Positions 41,064 through 49,398 of a stretch of DNA of 64,000 nucleotides are shown here, piece after piece. Position numbers and translations under genes: made by a program. This DNA is from Planococcus donghaensis MPA1U2 (GTDB taxonomy: Bacteria > Bacillota > Bacilli > Bacillales_A > Planococcaceae). The notes beneath the pieces are model-generated. The model ran no database searches. It was not told the origin of the DNA and saw only the letters and a program-made list of their open reading frames with translations. The stretch is taken from assembly GCF_000189395.1 (NCBI RefSeq), contig NZ_AEPB01000039.1, forward strand, positions 1-64,000, given 5' to 3'. Position 1 is the first letter of the stretch. Every line of letters begins with the position of its first letter.

Positions 41064-42317
41064 ATGGAAGCGCTAAAGCCTGTTTCTCAACAAACCATTA
41101 GCCTGTCCGCAAAAACGCCTGCTGGATCAGTTGCACCTAAAGCAATGTTTGCTTCTTTACTCGATTCATTAAGTATGGAGCCAACAATGCCTAATGCTAG
41201 CACAGAAAAAGCATCGATAGAAGAATTGATCGCAAGCTTAGAATCCCTTTTAACATCTTTAGAAGAAGTACCAGTCGAAGAGGAATCAGCTGAACAGCAG
41301 GAAATTCAGTACGCGATTTTTCAGCTGCAAGAGTTTCAAGCGGAAAACAAACAAACTGGAGTAATAGGAATTAGTCAGGCGGATGTGAAAGCATCTGGCG
41401 ATTCTAGTGAAGTAGTTAAGCTGCTCGAGAAAATTCAAGAGACACTACAAACTTTAGTCGGTAAATCAACGGTGGAAACCGATAAACCTCTAGGAGTTAG
41501 CGACTTAGCACGTATCACGAAACAACTAGACGAATTAATCGGGATGCTTGAAAAACCACAGGCTGCAATAAAAGCAGCCTCATTGCTAAAAACAATGGAA
41601 CAAGAAATGCCGGTTTTTTCAAGAAGTGAAGAAAACCGTTTAGTAAAAGAAATTCCTAAGCTGGTAAGTGAGCTGCTAGAACCGGTAAAAGACATTCCCA
41701 AATTAGCTGTTGAAAACAAAGAAGTTCTAAAAGAAAGTGAAGCACCCGAAATAAAGGTGGCTCAAGAACCTCCTTCTCAGCCTTTGTCTATGGCAGCAGA
41801 TGCCGGTAAATCTGGAGCAACTCTTAGTAAAGCGGAAGCTACTACACAACCTGTACCAGTTGTGCGATTACCGAATCTTTTAGAAGATTTGAGTGGGATG
41901 CTGAAAAACTCAATGCGAATGGTAGAAAGCCAAGAAGGCACCAAAATGCGAGTCAATATTTTCCCGGAACATTTGGGTCACCTAGAAATTTTATTGACAT
42001 CCACAAATGGCAAGTTGGCCGCTCAAATTATGGCAAGCACGCCAATGGCAAAAGAAGCGCTTGAACTCCAGTTAAATCAGCTTCGAGTTTCGCTTGTTCA
42101 ACAAGGTGTAGAAGTAGAGAAAATTGAAGTGTTAGAGCAAAGTTCACAGCAAGCTTTTAGTCAGCAACAACCTCGTGAACAACAACAATTCACACAACAA
42201 CAGCATGGCAAAACTACGCGCACCAACAATAGCTATTTTCAATCTGAAGATGACCTGGTTAGAGAAGCGAGAAAACCATTATCTGAAGGCTTGATGAAAG
42301 TGGATTACACCGTATAG
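41064..42317 (+). CDS. fliK: flagellar hook-length control protein FliK
   Basis: 417 residues: a long, acidic, poorly conserved N-terminal ruler and the C-terminal FliK domain (MRVNIFPEHLGHLEILLTSTNGKLAAQIMASTPMAKEALELQLNQLRVSL), then a Gln-rich tail. Directly after fliJ; the ylxF (magnesium-transporter-like) gene that lies between fliJ and fliK in B. subtilis is absent. Confidence 0.9.
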   Translation: MEALKPVSQQTISLSAKTPAGSVAPKAMFASLLDSLSMEPTMPNASTEKASIEELIASLESLLTSLEEVPVEEESAEQQEIQYAIFQLQEFQAENKQTGVIGISQADVKASGDSSEVVKLLEKIQETLQTLVGKSTVETDKPLGVSDLARITKQLDELIGMLEKPQAAIKAASLLKTMEQEMPVFSRSEENRLVKEIPKLVSELLEPVKDIPKLAVENKEVLKESEAPEIKVAQEPPSQPLSMAADAGKSGATLSKAEATTQPVPVVRLPNLLEDLSGMLKNSMRMVESQEGTKMRVNIFPEHLGHLEILLTSTNGKLAAQIMASTPMAKEALELQLNQLRVSLVQQGVEVEKIEVLEQSSQQAFSQQQPREQQQFTQQQHGKTTRTNNSYFQSEDDLVREARKPLSEGLMKVDYTV

Positions 42318-42333
42318 AAGAAAGGGTGTTTAG

Positions 42334-42765
42334 ATGAACATTTCGACAGCAACAAGTGGAATAGCTACTGCGTCAGCTTCGGCTACTAAAGAAGAACCGA
42401 CAAATGCACTTGGACAAGATGCTTTTTTGAAAATTTTAGTAACTCAAATGAAACACCAAGATCCAATGGAGCCTTTGAAAGACACAGAATTTATTGGTCA
42501 AATGGCACAGTTTACAAGCTTAGAGCAATTGACTAACTTAAATAAGACGATGACGCAATTTGTTAGCAATCAAGGAAGTTCTTCATTAGCAGATTACGCG
42601 CATTTAATCGGAACATCCGTTAAATGGGAGTCAGAAACCGGATCAGGCGAAGGAATGGTCAAGGCCTTGTCTAGCAAGAACGGGGAATTGTTAGCTGAAC
42701 TTGAAGGATCGGATACAAAAGTACCAATCGCTTCCATCATTCACATTGAAAAAAACGAAGGATAA
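42334..42765 (+). CDS. flgD: hook-capping scaffold protein FlgD
   Basis: 143 residues, the short Bacillales form. ALGQDAFLKILVTQMKHQDPMEPLKDTEFIGQMAQFTSLEQL is the FlgD N-terminal motif. Needed as scaffold for hook assembly; followed by the hook gene. Confidence 0.94.
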   Translation: MNISTATSGIATASASATKEEPTNALGQDAFLKILVTQMKHQDPMEPLKDTEFIGQMAQFTSLEQLTNLNKTMTQFVSNQGSSSLADYAHLIGTSVKWESETGSGEGMVKALSSKNGELLAELEGSDTKVPIASIIHIEKNEG

Positions 42766-42775
42766 GTAAATGAAC

Positions 42776-42804
42776 AAGAAACCAGGTGATAAACCTAGTT
42801 CTTG
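42776..42804 (+). other. small RNA hairpin between flgD and flgE
   Basis: AGAAACCAGGT/ACCTAGTTCT can pair with a small bulge and a 5-nt loop, just before the flgE ribosome site (GAAAGGGG). No T-run, so it is not a terminator; a stability or processing role is possible. Confidence 0.45.
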
Positions 42805-42819
42805 AAAGGGGAAAATTAA

Positions 42820-43587
42820 ATGTTACGTTCAATGTACTCAGGTGTGTCAGGTATGAAAAATTTCCAAACAAAATTAGATGTTATCGGTAACAATATCGCC
42901 AACGTCAATACTATTGGTTATAAAAAAAGCACAATCAACTTTCAAGATTTACTCAGCCAAAACATGTCGAATAGCGGCACAAACCCGATGCAAGTTGGAC
43001 TTGGAACAACTACTTCTGCCATCAACGTAAATCATAACCCAGGTTCAGTTATGTCTACAGGCATTGAAACAGATTTAGCTATTATGGGGAATGGATTTTT
43101 TGTAGTACAAGATCCAGAAGCACCTGGTGCAGATGGTCAGTTTCTGACTCGTTCAGGCAGTTTTAGTGTCACAACAGCTGGGAATTTAGTTTCAGCTCAA
43201 GGGTACAACGTGTTAAATAGCGCAGGAGCACCAATCAACGTAGCGGGCTATGATTCGTTCAGCATCAATCGTTCGGGTGAAGTAGTGGGAAGACAAGCAG
43301 ACGGTACAGAAACGACAATTGCATTTGTTGGGATATCCAACCCTGAAAATCCTGAAGGTTTGAAAAAAGTCGGAGGTTCTATGTACGAAGTGCCACCAAA
43401 TACACCAACACAAACAGCTGCACTAGCGAATACAGAAATTGGCTCGGGTATGCTGGAAATGTCGAACGTTGACTTAACAGAAGAATTCACAGAAATGATC
43501 ATTGCACAGCGTGGCTTCCAGGCAAATTCACGAACAATAACTACTTCTGATGAGATTTTACAGGAAGTTATGAACTTGAAACGTTAA
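42820..43587 (+). CDS. flgE: flagellar hook protein FlgE
   Basis: 255 residues: LRSMYSGVSGMKNFQTKLDVIGNNIANVNTIGYKKSTINFQDLL and the C-terminal MSNVDLTEEFTEMIIAQRGFQANSRTITTSDEILQEVMNLKR. The position after fliK-flgD and the similarity to B. subtilis FlgE (formerly called FlgG) make this the hook subunit rather than a rod protein. Confidence 0.93.
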   Translation: MLRSMYSGVSGMKNFQTKLDVIGNNIANVNTIGYKKSTINFQDLLSQNMSNSGTNPMQVGLGTTTSAINVNHNPGSVMSTGIETDLAIMGNGFFVVQDPEAPGADGQFLTRSGSFSVTTAGNLVSAQGYNVLNSAGAPINVAGYDSFSINRSGEVVGRQADGTETTIAFVGISNPENPEGLKKVGGSMYEVPPNTPTQTAALANTEIGSGMLEMSNVDLTEEFTEMIIAQRGFQANSRTITTSDEILQEVMNLKR

Positions 43588-43610
43588 TAGAGGAGGCTTA
43601 GCAAATCGAT

Positions 43611-43826
43611 ATGATTCAATTAACTAGGTTAAACCGATCTGCTATCGTTTTAAACGCAATTTATATTGAACGAATAGAATCGACACCCGATACATTGGTG
43701 ACGTTAACAACAGGAAAGAAACTCCATGTATTGGAAACAGTAGAGGAAGTTATGGATAAAGTAACCGTTTATTACCGGAAACTGAACATTTTACCTCGTT
43801 TGCATGAGCCGAACTTGGACGAATGA
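43611..43826 (+). CDS. swrD: SwrD/FlbD family protein
   Basis: 71 residues: MIQLTRLNRSAIVLNAIYIERIESTPDTLVTLTTGKKLHVLETVEEV is the FlbD-family signature. SwrD (YlzI) in B. subtilis raises motor torque for swarming. It sits between flgE and fliM; there fliL would follow in B. subtilis, but not here. Confidence 0.9.
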   Translation: MIQLTRLNRSAIVLNAIYIERIESTPDTLVTLTTGKKLHVLETVEEVMDKVTVYYRKLNILPRLHEPNLDE

Positions 43827-43839
43827 GGGGGCGAGCAAG

Positions 43840-44823
43840 TTGACAGATGTTTTATCAGACAAAAATATGGAAGCCATTCTTTCAACCTTAGGGGAAAAAA
43901 GTCCAAAAAGGATCGAAAAGAAAAGAAATGTACAAGCATACGATTTCAAAAAAGCTTTACGTTTCTCACAAGATCAAATTCGGACTTTGTCTCGTATTCA
44001 CGAGAACTTTTCTCGTTTATTGTCCTCTTATTTTTCAGCACAACTTCGCACGTATGTCCAAGTTGGAGTGGAAGTTGTAGCGGAGATTTCTTATGAGGAG
44101 TTTGTTGAAAATGTCCAAAAAAAATCAATGTTAGGAGTTTTCGAAGCCGCACCGCTACAAGGCAGTATGGTAATGGAATTCTCTCCGAATGTGGTCCATG
44201 TGATGTTCGATCGGCTTTTAGGTGGACAAGGACATGTTTTGGAAAAAGACAGCGAATTAACGGAAATCGAAATTAGCGTTATTGAACGTGTTTTTGCTAA
44301 AGCACTTGATTGTTTTCAAGAAGCTTGGTTATCGGTAGTGAAACTGTCGCCAGAGCTTAAAGAGATTGAGGTCAACTCACAGTTTTTGACTACCTCGCCA
44401 CCTAACGAAACGGTCATTCTGGTTAAGTTGCAAACAAAAATAGGAAATGTAGAAGGCGTTATTAATATTTGCTTGCCCCACGTTGTGCTAGAACAAATTT
44501 TGCCGAAGTTATCAGCAAAACATTGGTTAGCAAATCAGAAAAAAGCGATTGAAGCGCATGAAGTGGTTGCTTTAGAAGAAAAGCTTCACGGCACCAAAAT
44601 GGAAATTAAAGCCGTATTGGGTCAATCCATGATTGAGTTTGGTGATTTTTTGAATTTGAAAAAAGGGGATGTGATTCGTTTGGACGAATCGTATGATTCT
44701 CCTGTAACGCTACAGGTAGATAATAAGTTGAAATTTTATGCACAGCCCGGTGTTTCAAAAGGGCGAATGGCTATACAAGTAACAGAAGTATCCGCGCAAG
44801 GAATTTTCTTCAATGACGAATAG
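43840..44823 (+). CDS. fliM: flagellar motor switch protein FliM
   Basis: 327 residues. The N-terminal peptide [15 protein letters not shown] corresponds to the CheY-P-binding LSQ-EIDALL motif. The CheC-like middle domain ([25 protein letters not shown] ... FDRLLGGQG) and the C-terminal SPOA domain follow. TTG 43840 is chosen because GGGGGCGAG lies directly upstream; the ORF reaches 43804 inside swrD. Confidence 0.95.
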   Translation: MTDVLSDKNMEAILSTLGEKSPKRIEKKRNVQAYDFKKALRFSQDQIRTLSRIHENFSRLLSSYFSAQLRTYVQVGVEVVAEISYEEFVENVQKKSMLGVFEAAPLQGSMVMEFSPNVVHVMFDRLLGGQGHVLEKDSELTEIEISVIERVFAKALDCFQEAWLSVVKLSPELKEIEVNSQFLTTSPPNETVILVKLQTKIGNVEGVINICLPHVVLEQILPKLSAKHWLANQKKAIEAHEVVALEEKLHGTKMEIKAVLGQSMIEFGDFLNLKKGDVIRLDESYDSPVTLQVDNKLKFYAQPGVSKGRMAIQVTEVSAQGIFFNDE

Positions 44824-45868
44824 CCAAAATTCCTTAGAAGAAATCGCGAGCTTACTGAATCAAAAAGAGACGGGGGTGACGACCATGTCAGAAAGTTCAT
44901 TGACGAAAACCGAAAAAGAAGCAGTCACTGAGCTGTTGAATACTTCACTAGGCGGGTCTGCTGCTGTGTTGTCTTCACTACTTTCCGAACAGGTTTTTGT
45001 GACTTCACCAACGTTGAAGGTCAAGGAAAAAGACGAAATTTTCGCTTCTGCTACTGCACCGTTTTACGTAGCACTTGGAGAATACACGGGTGCTGCTACT
45101 GGAATGCAAATTTTAGCTGTTTCAAAAAGAGAGCTCGATGTAGCATTGGCAACGGGGCAAGACCTTACAGAAGAAGAAACTAAATTTAAAGCTGTTCAAG
45201 AACTAATTGAACAAATGTTTGTTGCAGTATCGCAATCGATGTCCACATTAATGGAAAAAGAAATAGCTCATTCTTTAACGGGCGTAGACATCGTTAACCA
45301 AGTCGAAGATTTTTCTGTAGATAATTTCACAAAAGAGCAATGGTTTACGGAATCAGAATTTCAGATAAATGTTAGCAGCAAGCAAAACATTCGCTTGCAT
45401 CTATACCTGCCTGTGCTATTTGTTAAAGTTTTAGTGTCTATGTTAAATGAACAGTTTGATGAAGAAGAACAAGGAACGAAGGAGGCAGGTGAAATGCCAA
45501 AACAGTCAGCGTCAGGCTTCCAATCAGAAGAACAAAGTCCAGAAGCACCAACGGTACAAAATGTTCAATTTTCAAGCTTTGACAATACAGATGTCGCGTC
45601 TTCGGAAACGAACAACCTAAACTTGTTACTGGATATTCCACTTCAAGTTACAGTGGAATTGGGACGTACGAAACGCATGGTTAAAGACATACTGGAAATT
45701 TCACAAGGGTCTATCATAGAACTAGATAAATTAGCGGGAGAACCCGTTGATATTTTGATCAATAACAAGCTAATTGCGGTCGGAGAAGTCGTTGTCATCG
45801 ATGAGAATTTCGGTGTGCGTGTAACAGATGTACTGAGCACAGCTGAACGAATTTCAAAACTGCGGTAA
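44813..45868 (+). CDS. fliY: flagellar motor switch phosphatase FliY
   Basis: 351 residues: N-terminal CheY-binding-like SLEEIASLL, a CheC-type phosphatase domain (about 30-215) and a C-terminal SPOA (FliN) domain (about 270-350). FliY dephosphorylates CheY-P at the switch in B. subtilis. The first site is intact (E40-LL-N43 in AVTELLN); in the second (AVQELIEQM) the Asn is Glu133, so this site is probably dead. It overlaps fliM by 11 bp. cheY, which follows fliY in B. subtilis, is missing. Confidence 0.93.
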   Translation: MTNSQNSLEEIASLLNQKETGVTTMSESSLTKTEKEAVTELLNTSLGGSAAVLSSLLSEQVFVTSPTLKVKEKDEIFASATAPFYVALGEYTGAATGMQILAVSKRELDVALATGQDLTEEETKFKAVQELIEQMFVAVSQSMSTLMEKEIAHSLTGVDIVNQVEDFSVDNFTKEQWFTESEFQINVSSKQNIRLHLYLPVLFVKVLVSMLNEQFDEEEQGTKEAGEMPKQSASGFQSEEQSPEAPTVQNVQFSSFDNTDVASSETNNLNLLLDIPLQVTVELGRTKRMVKDILEISQGSIIELDKLAGEPVDILINNKLIAVGEVVVIDENFGVRVTDVLSTAERISKLR

Positions 45869-45894
45869 TGACTGATAAAAGGGGTTTACTAAGA

Positions 45895-46527
45895 GTGAAC
45901 AAATTATTTTATGTCTACATGTCGCTACTCATGGCAGTTCTACTTTTTAGTGTATTGTCGGTACCGTTATCTGCTCAAGCCAGCCCCAATGTGGTGGAAT
46001 GGCTAAACAACGAAACACCGACAGAAGAAGTGCCAGCGGAGTCTGTAGAGGAAACAACTGTAAAAGAAAACAGTCTAGCAGGCATTATCGGTCAGTTAGC
46101 ACTTTATACATTATTGATCGTAGTGTTGATTTATGGACTCATTAAGTTTTTAGCAGCACGTCAAAAAAATCTTCAACCCAATCAAGCAGTCAAGCTAATG
46201 GGCGGAACGCCTCTTGGCAACAACAAGTCATTGCAATTGATAAAAGTAGGTGGCCAAATCTACTTGATCGGTGTTGGTGATGAAGTTACGTTGATCAAGG
46301 AGTTTTCAGATGCAGCGGAAATTACCACCATCGAACAAGATTTTGAACAGCAGTCGTCGTTTTCCAAAAAGTTTAGAAAGAAAAAGAATTTGAAACAAAA
46401 AGAACCACATCAAGAAGGTTTAGAACAATTGTTTAGCCAAAGCTTAAACAAACAAAAGACCAAACAACAGTCATTAGAAAAAGAGTTTGGGCAAGGACTG
46501 TATGAACAGGAAGGACGTCGGTTATGA
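45895..46527 (+). CDS. fliO: flagellar biosynthetic protein FliO/FliZ
   Basis: 210 residues: an N-terminal signal peptide (LFYVYMSLLMAVLLFSVLSVPLSAQA), a membrane helix (about 77-99, LAGIIGQLALYTLLIVVLIYGLI), then a FliO domain (VKLMGGTPLGNNKSLQLIKVGGQIYLIGVGD) and a charged tail. Needed for FliP ring assembly. GTG 45895 follows AAAAGGGG; an alternative ATG 45868 overlaps the fliY stop (TAATG). Confidence 0.88.
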   Translation: MNKLFYVYMSLLMAVLLFSVLSVPLSAQASPNVVEWLNNETPTEEVPAESVEETTVKENSLAGIIGQLALYTLLIVVLIYGLIKFLAARQKNLQPNQAVKLMGGTPLGNNKSLQLIKVGGQIYLIGVGDEVTLIKEFSDAAEITTIEQDFEQQSSFSKKFRKKKNLKQKEPHQEGLEQLFSQSLNKQKTKQQSLEKEFGQGLYEQEGRRL

Positions 46528-47213
46528 TTCCGGAAATTTTATCTTCTATCAATATTCCGGGGATTGACTTTGGCGCAGAATCACCTGAAGATGTCTCCTC
46601 CACGCTCCAACTGCTGGCGTTATTAACAGTCTTATCGCTAGCGCCAGGCATTCTCATCATGATGACCAGTTTTACGCGCATTATTATCGTCTTATCATTT
46701 GTCCGAACAGGACTCGGGACACAGTCGATGCCCCCGAACCAAGTACTAGTCGGCTTAGCACTTTTTCTAACATTTTTTATTATGTCGCCTATAGTTGTGG
46801 AAATGAACGATACAGCACTCCAGCCTTATTTGGACGGAGAGATGGAACAACAGGAAGCACTAGATACAGCCGTTGTGCCGTTAAAAGAATTTATGGCGAA
46901 AAACACTCGAGAAAAAGATTTAGCCCTGTTTTTTAAATACGCAGAGCTAGAAAAACCGGATAGCATTGAAGAGATTCCACTCACTTCTTTAGTTCCGGCA
47001 TTTGCCATTAGTGAGATGAAAACCGCTTTCCAGATCGGCTTTGTTATTTTTATTCCTTTTTTGATTATCGATATGGTGGTGGCGAGTACACTCATGGCGA
47101 TGGGGATGATGATGTTGCCGCCAGTTATGATTTCGTTGCCATTTAAAATTCTATTGTTCGTCTTAGTGGATGGCTGGTACTTAATAATCGAATCGCTGCT
47201 GGTCAGCTTTTGA
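46524..47213 (+). CDS. fliP: flagellar export gate protein FliP
   Basis: 229 residues: LALLTVLSLAPGILIMMTSFTRIIIVLSFVRTGLGTQSMPPNQVLVGLALFLTFF and the C-terminal LIIDMVVASTLMAMGMMMLPPVMISLPFKI are classic FliP. Four membrane segments; core of the export gate. Overlaps fliO by ATGA. Confidence 0.97.
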   Translation: MIPEILSSINIPGIDFGAESPEDVSSTLQLLALLTVLSLAPGILIMMTSFTRIIIVLSFVRTGLGTQSMPPNQVLVGLALFLTFFIMSPIVVEMNDTALQPYLDGEMEQQEALDTAVVPLKEFMAKNTREKDLALFFKYAELEKPDSIEEIPLTSLVPAFAISEMKTAFQIGFVIFIPFLIIDMVVASTLMAMGMMMLPPVMISLPFKILLFVLVDGWYLIIESLLVSF

Positions 47214-47229
47214 CGAAAGGAAGAAAATA

Positions 47230-47499
47230 ATGACTCCAGATATGGTGATCAAACTAGCCGAACAATCGATTTTTACTGTTATTCTTATATCTGCTCCGAT
47301 GCTATTAATTGCGTTAGCGGTCGGATTATTGGTCAGTGTTTTCCAAGCCATGACGCAAATTCAAGAACAAACACTGGCGTTTATTCCAAAAATATTGGCG
47401 GTCTTCATCGCACTGGTGGTCTTTGGGCCATGGATGTTGACCTTGCTGCTAGATTACACACGAGATTTGTTTGAGCAGCTGCCAAGAATTATCGGGTAA
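47230..47499 (+). CDS. fliQ: flagellar export gate protein FliQ
   Basis: 89 residues with two hydrophobic helices; TPDMVIKLAEQSIF...LLIALAVGLLVSVFQAMTQIQEQTLAFIPKI is the FliQ signature. Surrounds the FliP-FliR gate. Confidence 0.97.
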   Translation: MTPDMVIKLAEQSIFTVILISAPMLLIALAVGLLVSVFQAMTQIQEQTLAFIPKILAVFIALVVFGPWMLTLLLDYTRDLFEQLPRIIG

Positions 47500-47505
47500 C
47501 CGGGT

Positions 47506-48285
47506 ATGAATGAAGTTTTTGACATCCTGCCTTATTTTTTACTCATGCTTGTTCGGTTGACAAGCTTTTTCTTACTAGCTCCCGTTTTTTCTATGCGAGG
47601 TGTACCGACGCAATTTAAAGTAGGAATCGCTGCTTTTTTAGCATTTGTTGCCGTTTCGACCTTGCCAATCGGAGAAACAATTTTACTGGACTCATCTTAT
47701 ATATTATTAATTATTAAAGAGTTAGCAACCGGTTTGGCACTTGGCTTTACCGCAGCACTTGTGTTGTATACGGTTCAAATTGCAGGAGCGTTTATCGATT
47801 TTCAAATGGGATTCTCAATGGCAAACGTACTAGACCCACAGACAGGTGCGCAAGTACCGATTATCGGTCATTTCAAGTACATGATGGCGCTATTGTTCTT
47901 ATTAACTGTAAACGGTCATCATTTGATGCTTGATGGCGTTATGCAGAGCTTGCGCGTATTTCCAGTAGAACGGTTAGCCATTTCGGTGGAAGCTGGGGAT
48001 ATTGCACAGTTTATGACAAGCTTATTTGTAGAAATGTTCATGATTGCACTACAAATTGCGTTGCCAATTGTAGGCGCGTTATTTTTAGTAGATATTGCGC
48101 TTGGTATTTTAGCGAAAACCGTGCCTCAGTTGAATATTTTTGCTGTTGGGTTGCCGTTGAAAATTTTTGTGGGCTTTATCATGCTTTTTCTAACCATGCC
48201 TGTGTTTTTCTATATCTTGCAGATTCTCTTTGAGAAACTCTTGGTGAGCATGGCTCAACTGATCAGTTTATTAGGAGGAACGTAA
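47506..48285 (+). CDS. fliR: flagellar export gate protein FliR
   Basis: 259 residues, about six membrane segments; LLMLVRLTSFFLLAPVF, QIAGAFIDFQMGFSMANVLDPQTG and PQLNIFAVGLPLKI are FliR motifs. Starts 6 bp after fliQ with a weak ribosome site, so translation is probably coupled. Confidence 0.96.
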   Translation: MNEVFDILPYFLLMLVRLTSFFLLAPVFSMRGVPTQFKVGIAAFLAFVAVSTLPIGETILLDSSYILLIIKELATGLALGFTAALVLYTVQIAGAFIDFQMGFSMANVLDPQTGAQVPIIGHFKYMMALLFLLTVNGHHLMLDGVMQSLRVFPVERLAISVEAGDIAQFMTSLFVEMFMIALQIALPIVGALFLVDIALGILAKTVPQLNIFAVGLPLKIFVGFIMLFLTMPVFFYILQILFEKLLVSMAQLISLLGGT

Positions 48286-49374
48286 GTGGTAAAACGATAT
48301 CCCTTAGATCTGCAATTTTTTGCTGGTGAGAAAACTGAAAAAGCGACGCCGCAAAAACGTCAGGAATCTAAGCGGAAGGGCCAAGTAGCGAAAAGTCCGG
48401 AAGTCGCCGCTGCTATGATTATTATTGGTGGAATCGTATTGCTGAATTCAATGGGTGGCTGGATGATGGACCGGATTTTAGCTATTTACCGCATCCATTT
48501 TACGCAATATATTTCCTGGGAAATAACACCTGCCACGATTCGAACTTTGTTTGAGCAAATGGCAATGAATGCATTTTTGTTGATGTTGCCCATCATGCTA
48601 GTTGGGATGATTTTTGGTTTTCTAGGAAACTTTATCCAAGTAGGTGCGATTTTCACGGCAGACCCCATCATGGCAAAGTTTGAACGGCTAGATCCGATAA
48701 AAGGAGCTAAGCGGATTTTCGCCCTTCGCGCTTTAGTCGAGCTGGGGAAATCGCTTTTGAAAATTGCCATCATCGGAGGTGCTGCATTCGGCGTACTCTG
48801 GGTTGGCAAAGATGAATTGTTCACCTTATCGCAGAAAAGCATTGGTTATTCATTTTCATTTATTGGCTCACTGGTTTTTCAAATGGGCTTGATTGCAGGG
48901 CTAATCTTGTTGAGTTTATCCGTCCTGGATTATATTTATCAAAAATACGAATTTGAAAAAGGCATTAAAATGTCAAAACAAGACATTAAAGATGAATACA
49001 AAAAAGCGGAAGGCGATCCGCTGATCAAATCCAAAATAAAAGACAAGCAACGCCAAATGAGTATGAACCGTATGATTCAAGATTTGCCAAGTGCAGATGT
49101 ATTAATCACTAACCCTACGCATTACGCAATAGCGATTAAGTACGATGCTGAAACGATGGAGGCTCCGGTCATCATTGCGATGGGGAAAGATTACTTAGCG
49201 TTAAAGATTAAAGAAAAAGCAAAAGAATTTGGCATTGTGACGATGGAAAACAAACCTCTTGCACGAGCGCTCTATGCCCAAGTTGAAGTTGGGGACGTGG
49301 TGCCAGAAGAATTATTTTTGGCCGTGGCTGAGGTTTTAGCATATATTTACCGGTTAAAAGGAAAAGTTCGATAA
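48286..49374 (+). CDS. flhB: flagellar export switch protein FlhB
   Basis: 362 residues: N-terminal LQFFAGEKTEKATPQKRQESKRKGQVAKS, four membrane segments, and the cytoplasmic part with the autocleavage site N-P-T-H (ITNPTHYAIAIKYD, about residue 270), where cleavage switches export from hook to filament substrates. GTG start immediately after the fliR stop, behind GGAGGAA. Confidence 0.97.
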   Translation: MVKRYPLDLQFFAGEKTEKATPQKRQESKRKGQVAKSPEVAAAMIIIGGIVLLNSMGGWMMDRILAIYRIHFTQYISWEITPATIRTLFEQMAMNAFLLMLPIMLVGMIFGFLGNFIQVGAIFTADPIMAKFERLDPIKGAKRIFALRALVELGKSLLKIAIIGGAAFGVLWVGKDELFTLSQKSIGYSFSFIGSLVFQMGLIAGLILLSLSVLDYIYQKYEFEKGIKMSKQDIKDEYKKAEGDPLIKSKIKDKQRQMSMNRMIQDLPSADVLITNPTHYAIAIKYDAETMEAPVIIAMGKDYLALKIKEKAKEFGIVTMENKPLARALYAQVEVGDVVPEELFLAVAEVLAYIYRLKGKVR

Positions 49375-49398
49375 TAAAGGATAGAGGAGGGGACCCGC

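Noticed and set aside
42820-43587. Naming this gene flgG (distal rod)
   Set aside because: Sequence is FlgG-like, but position after fliK-flgD and similarity to the B. subtilis hook gene favour flgE; rod roles are covered by flhO and flhP.
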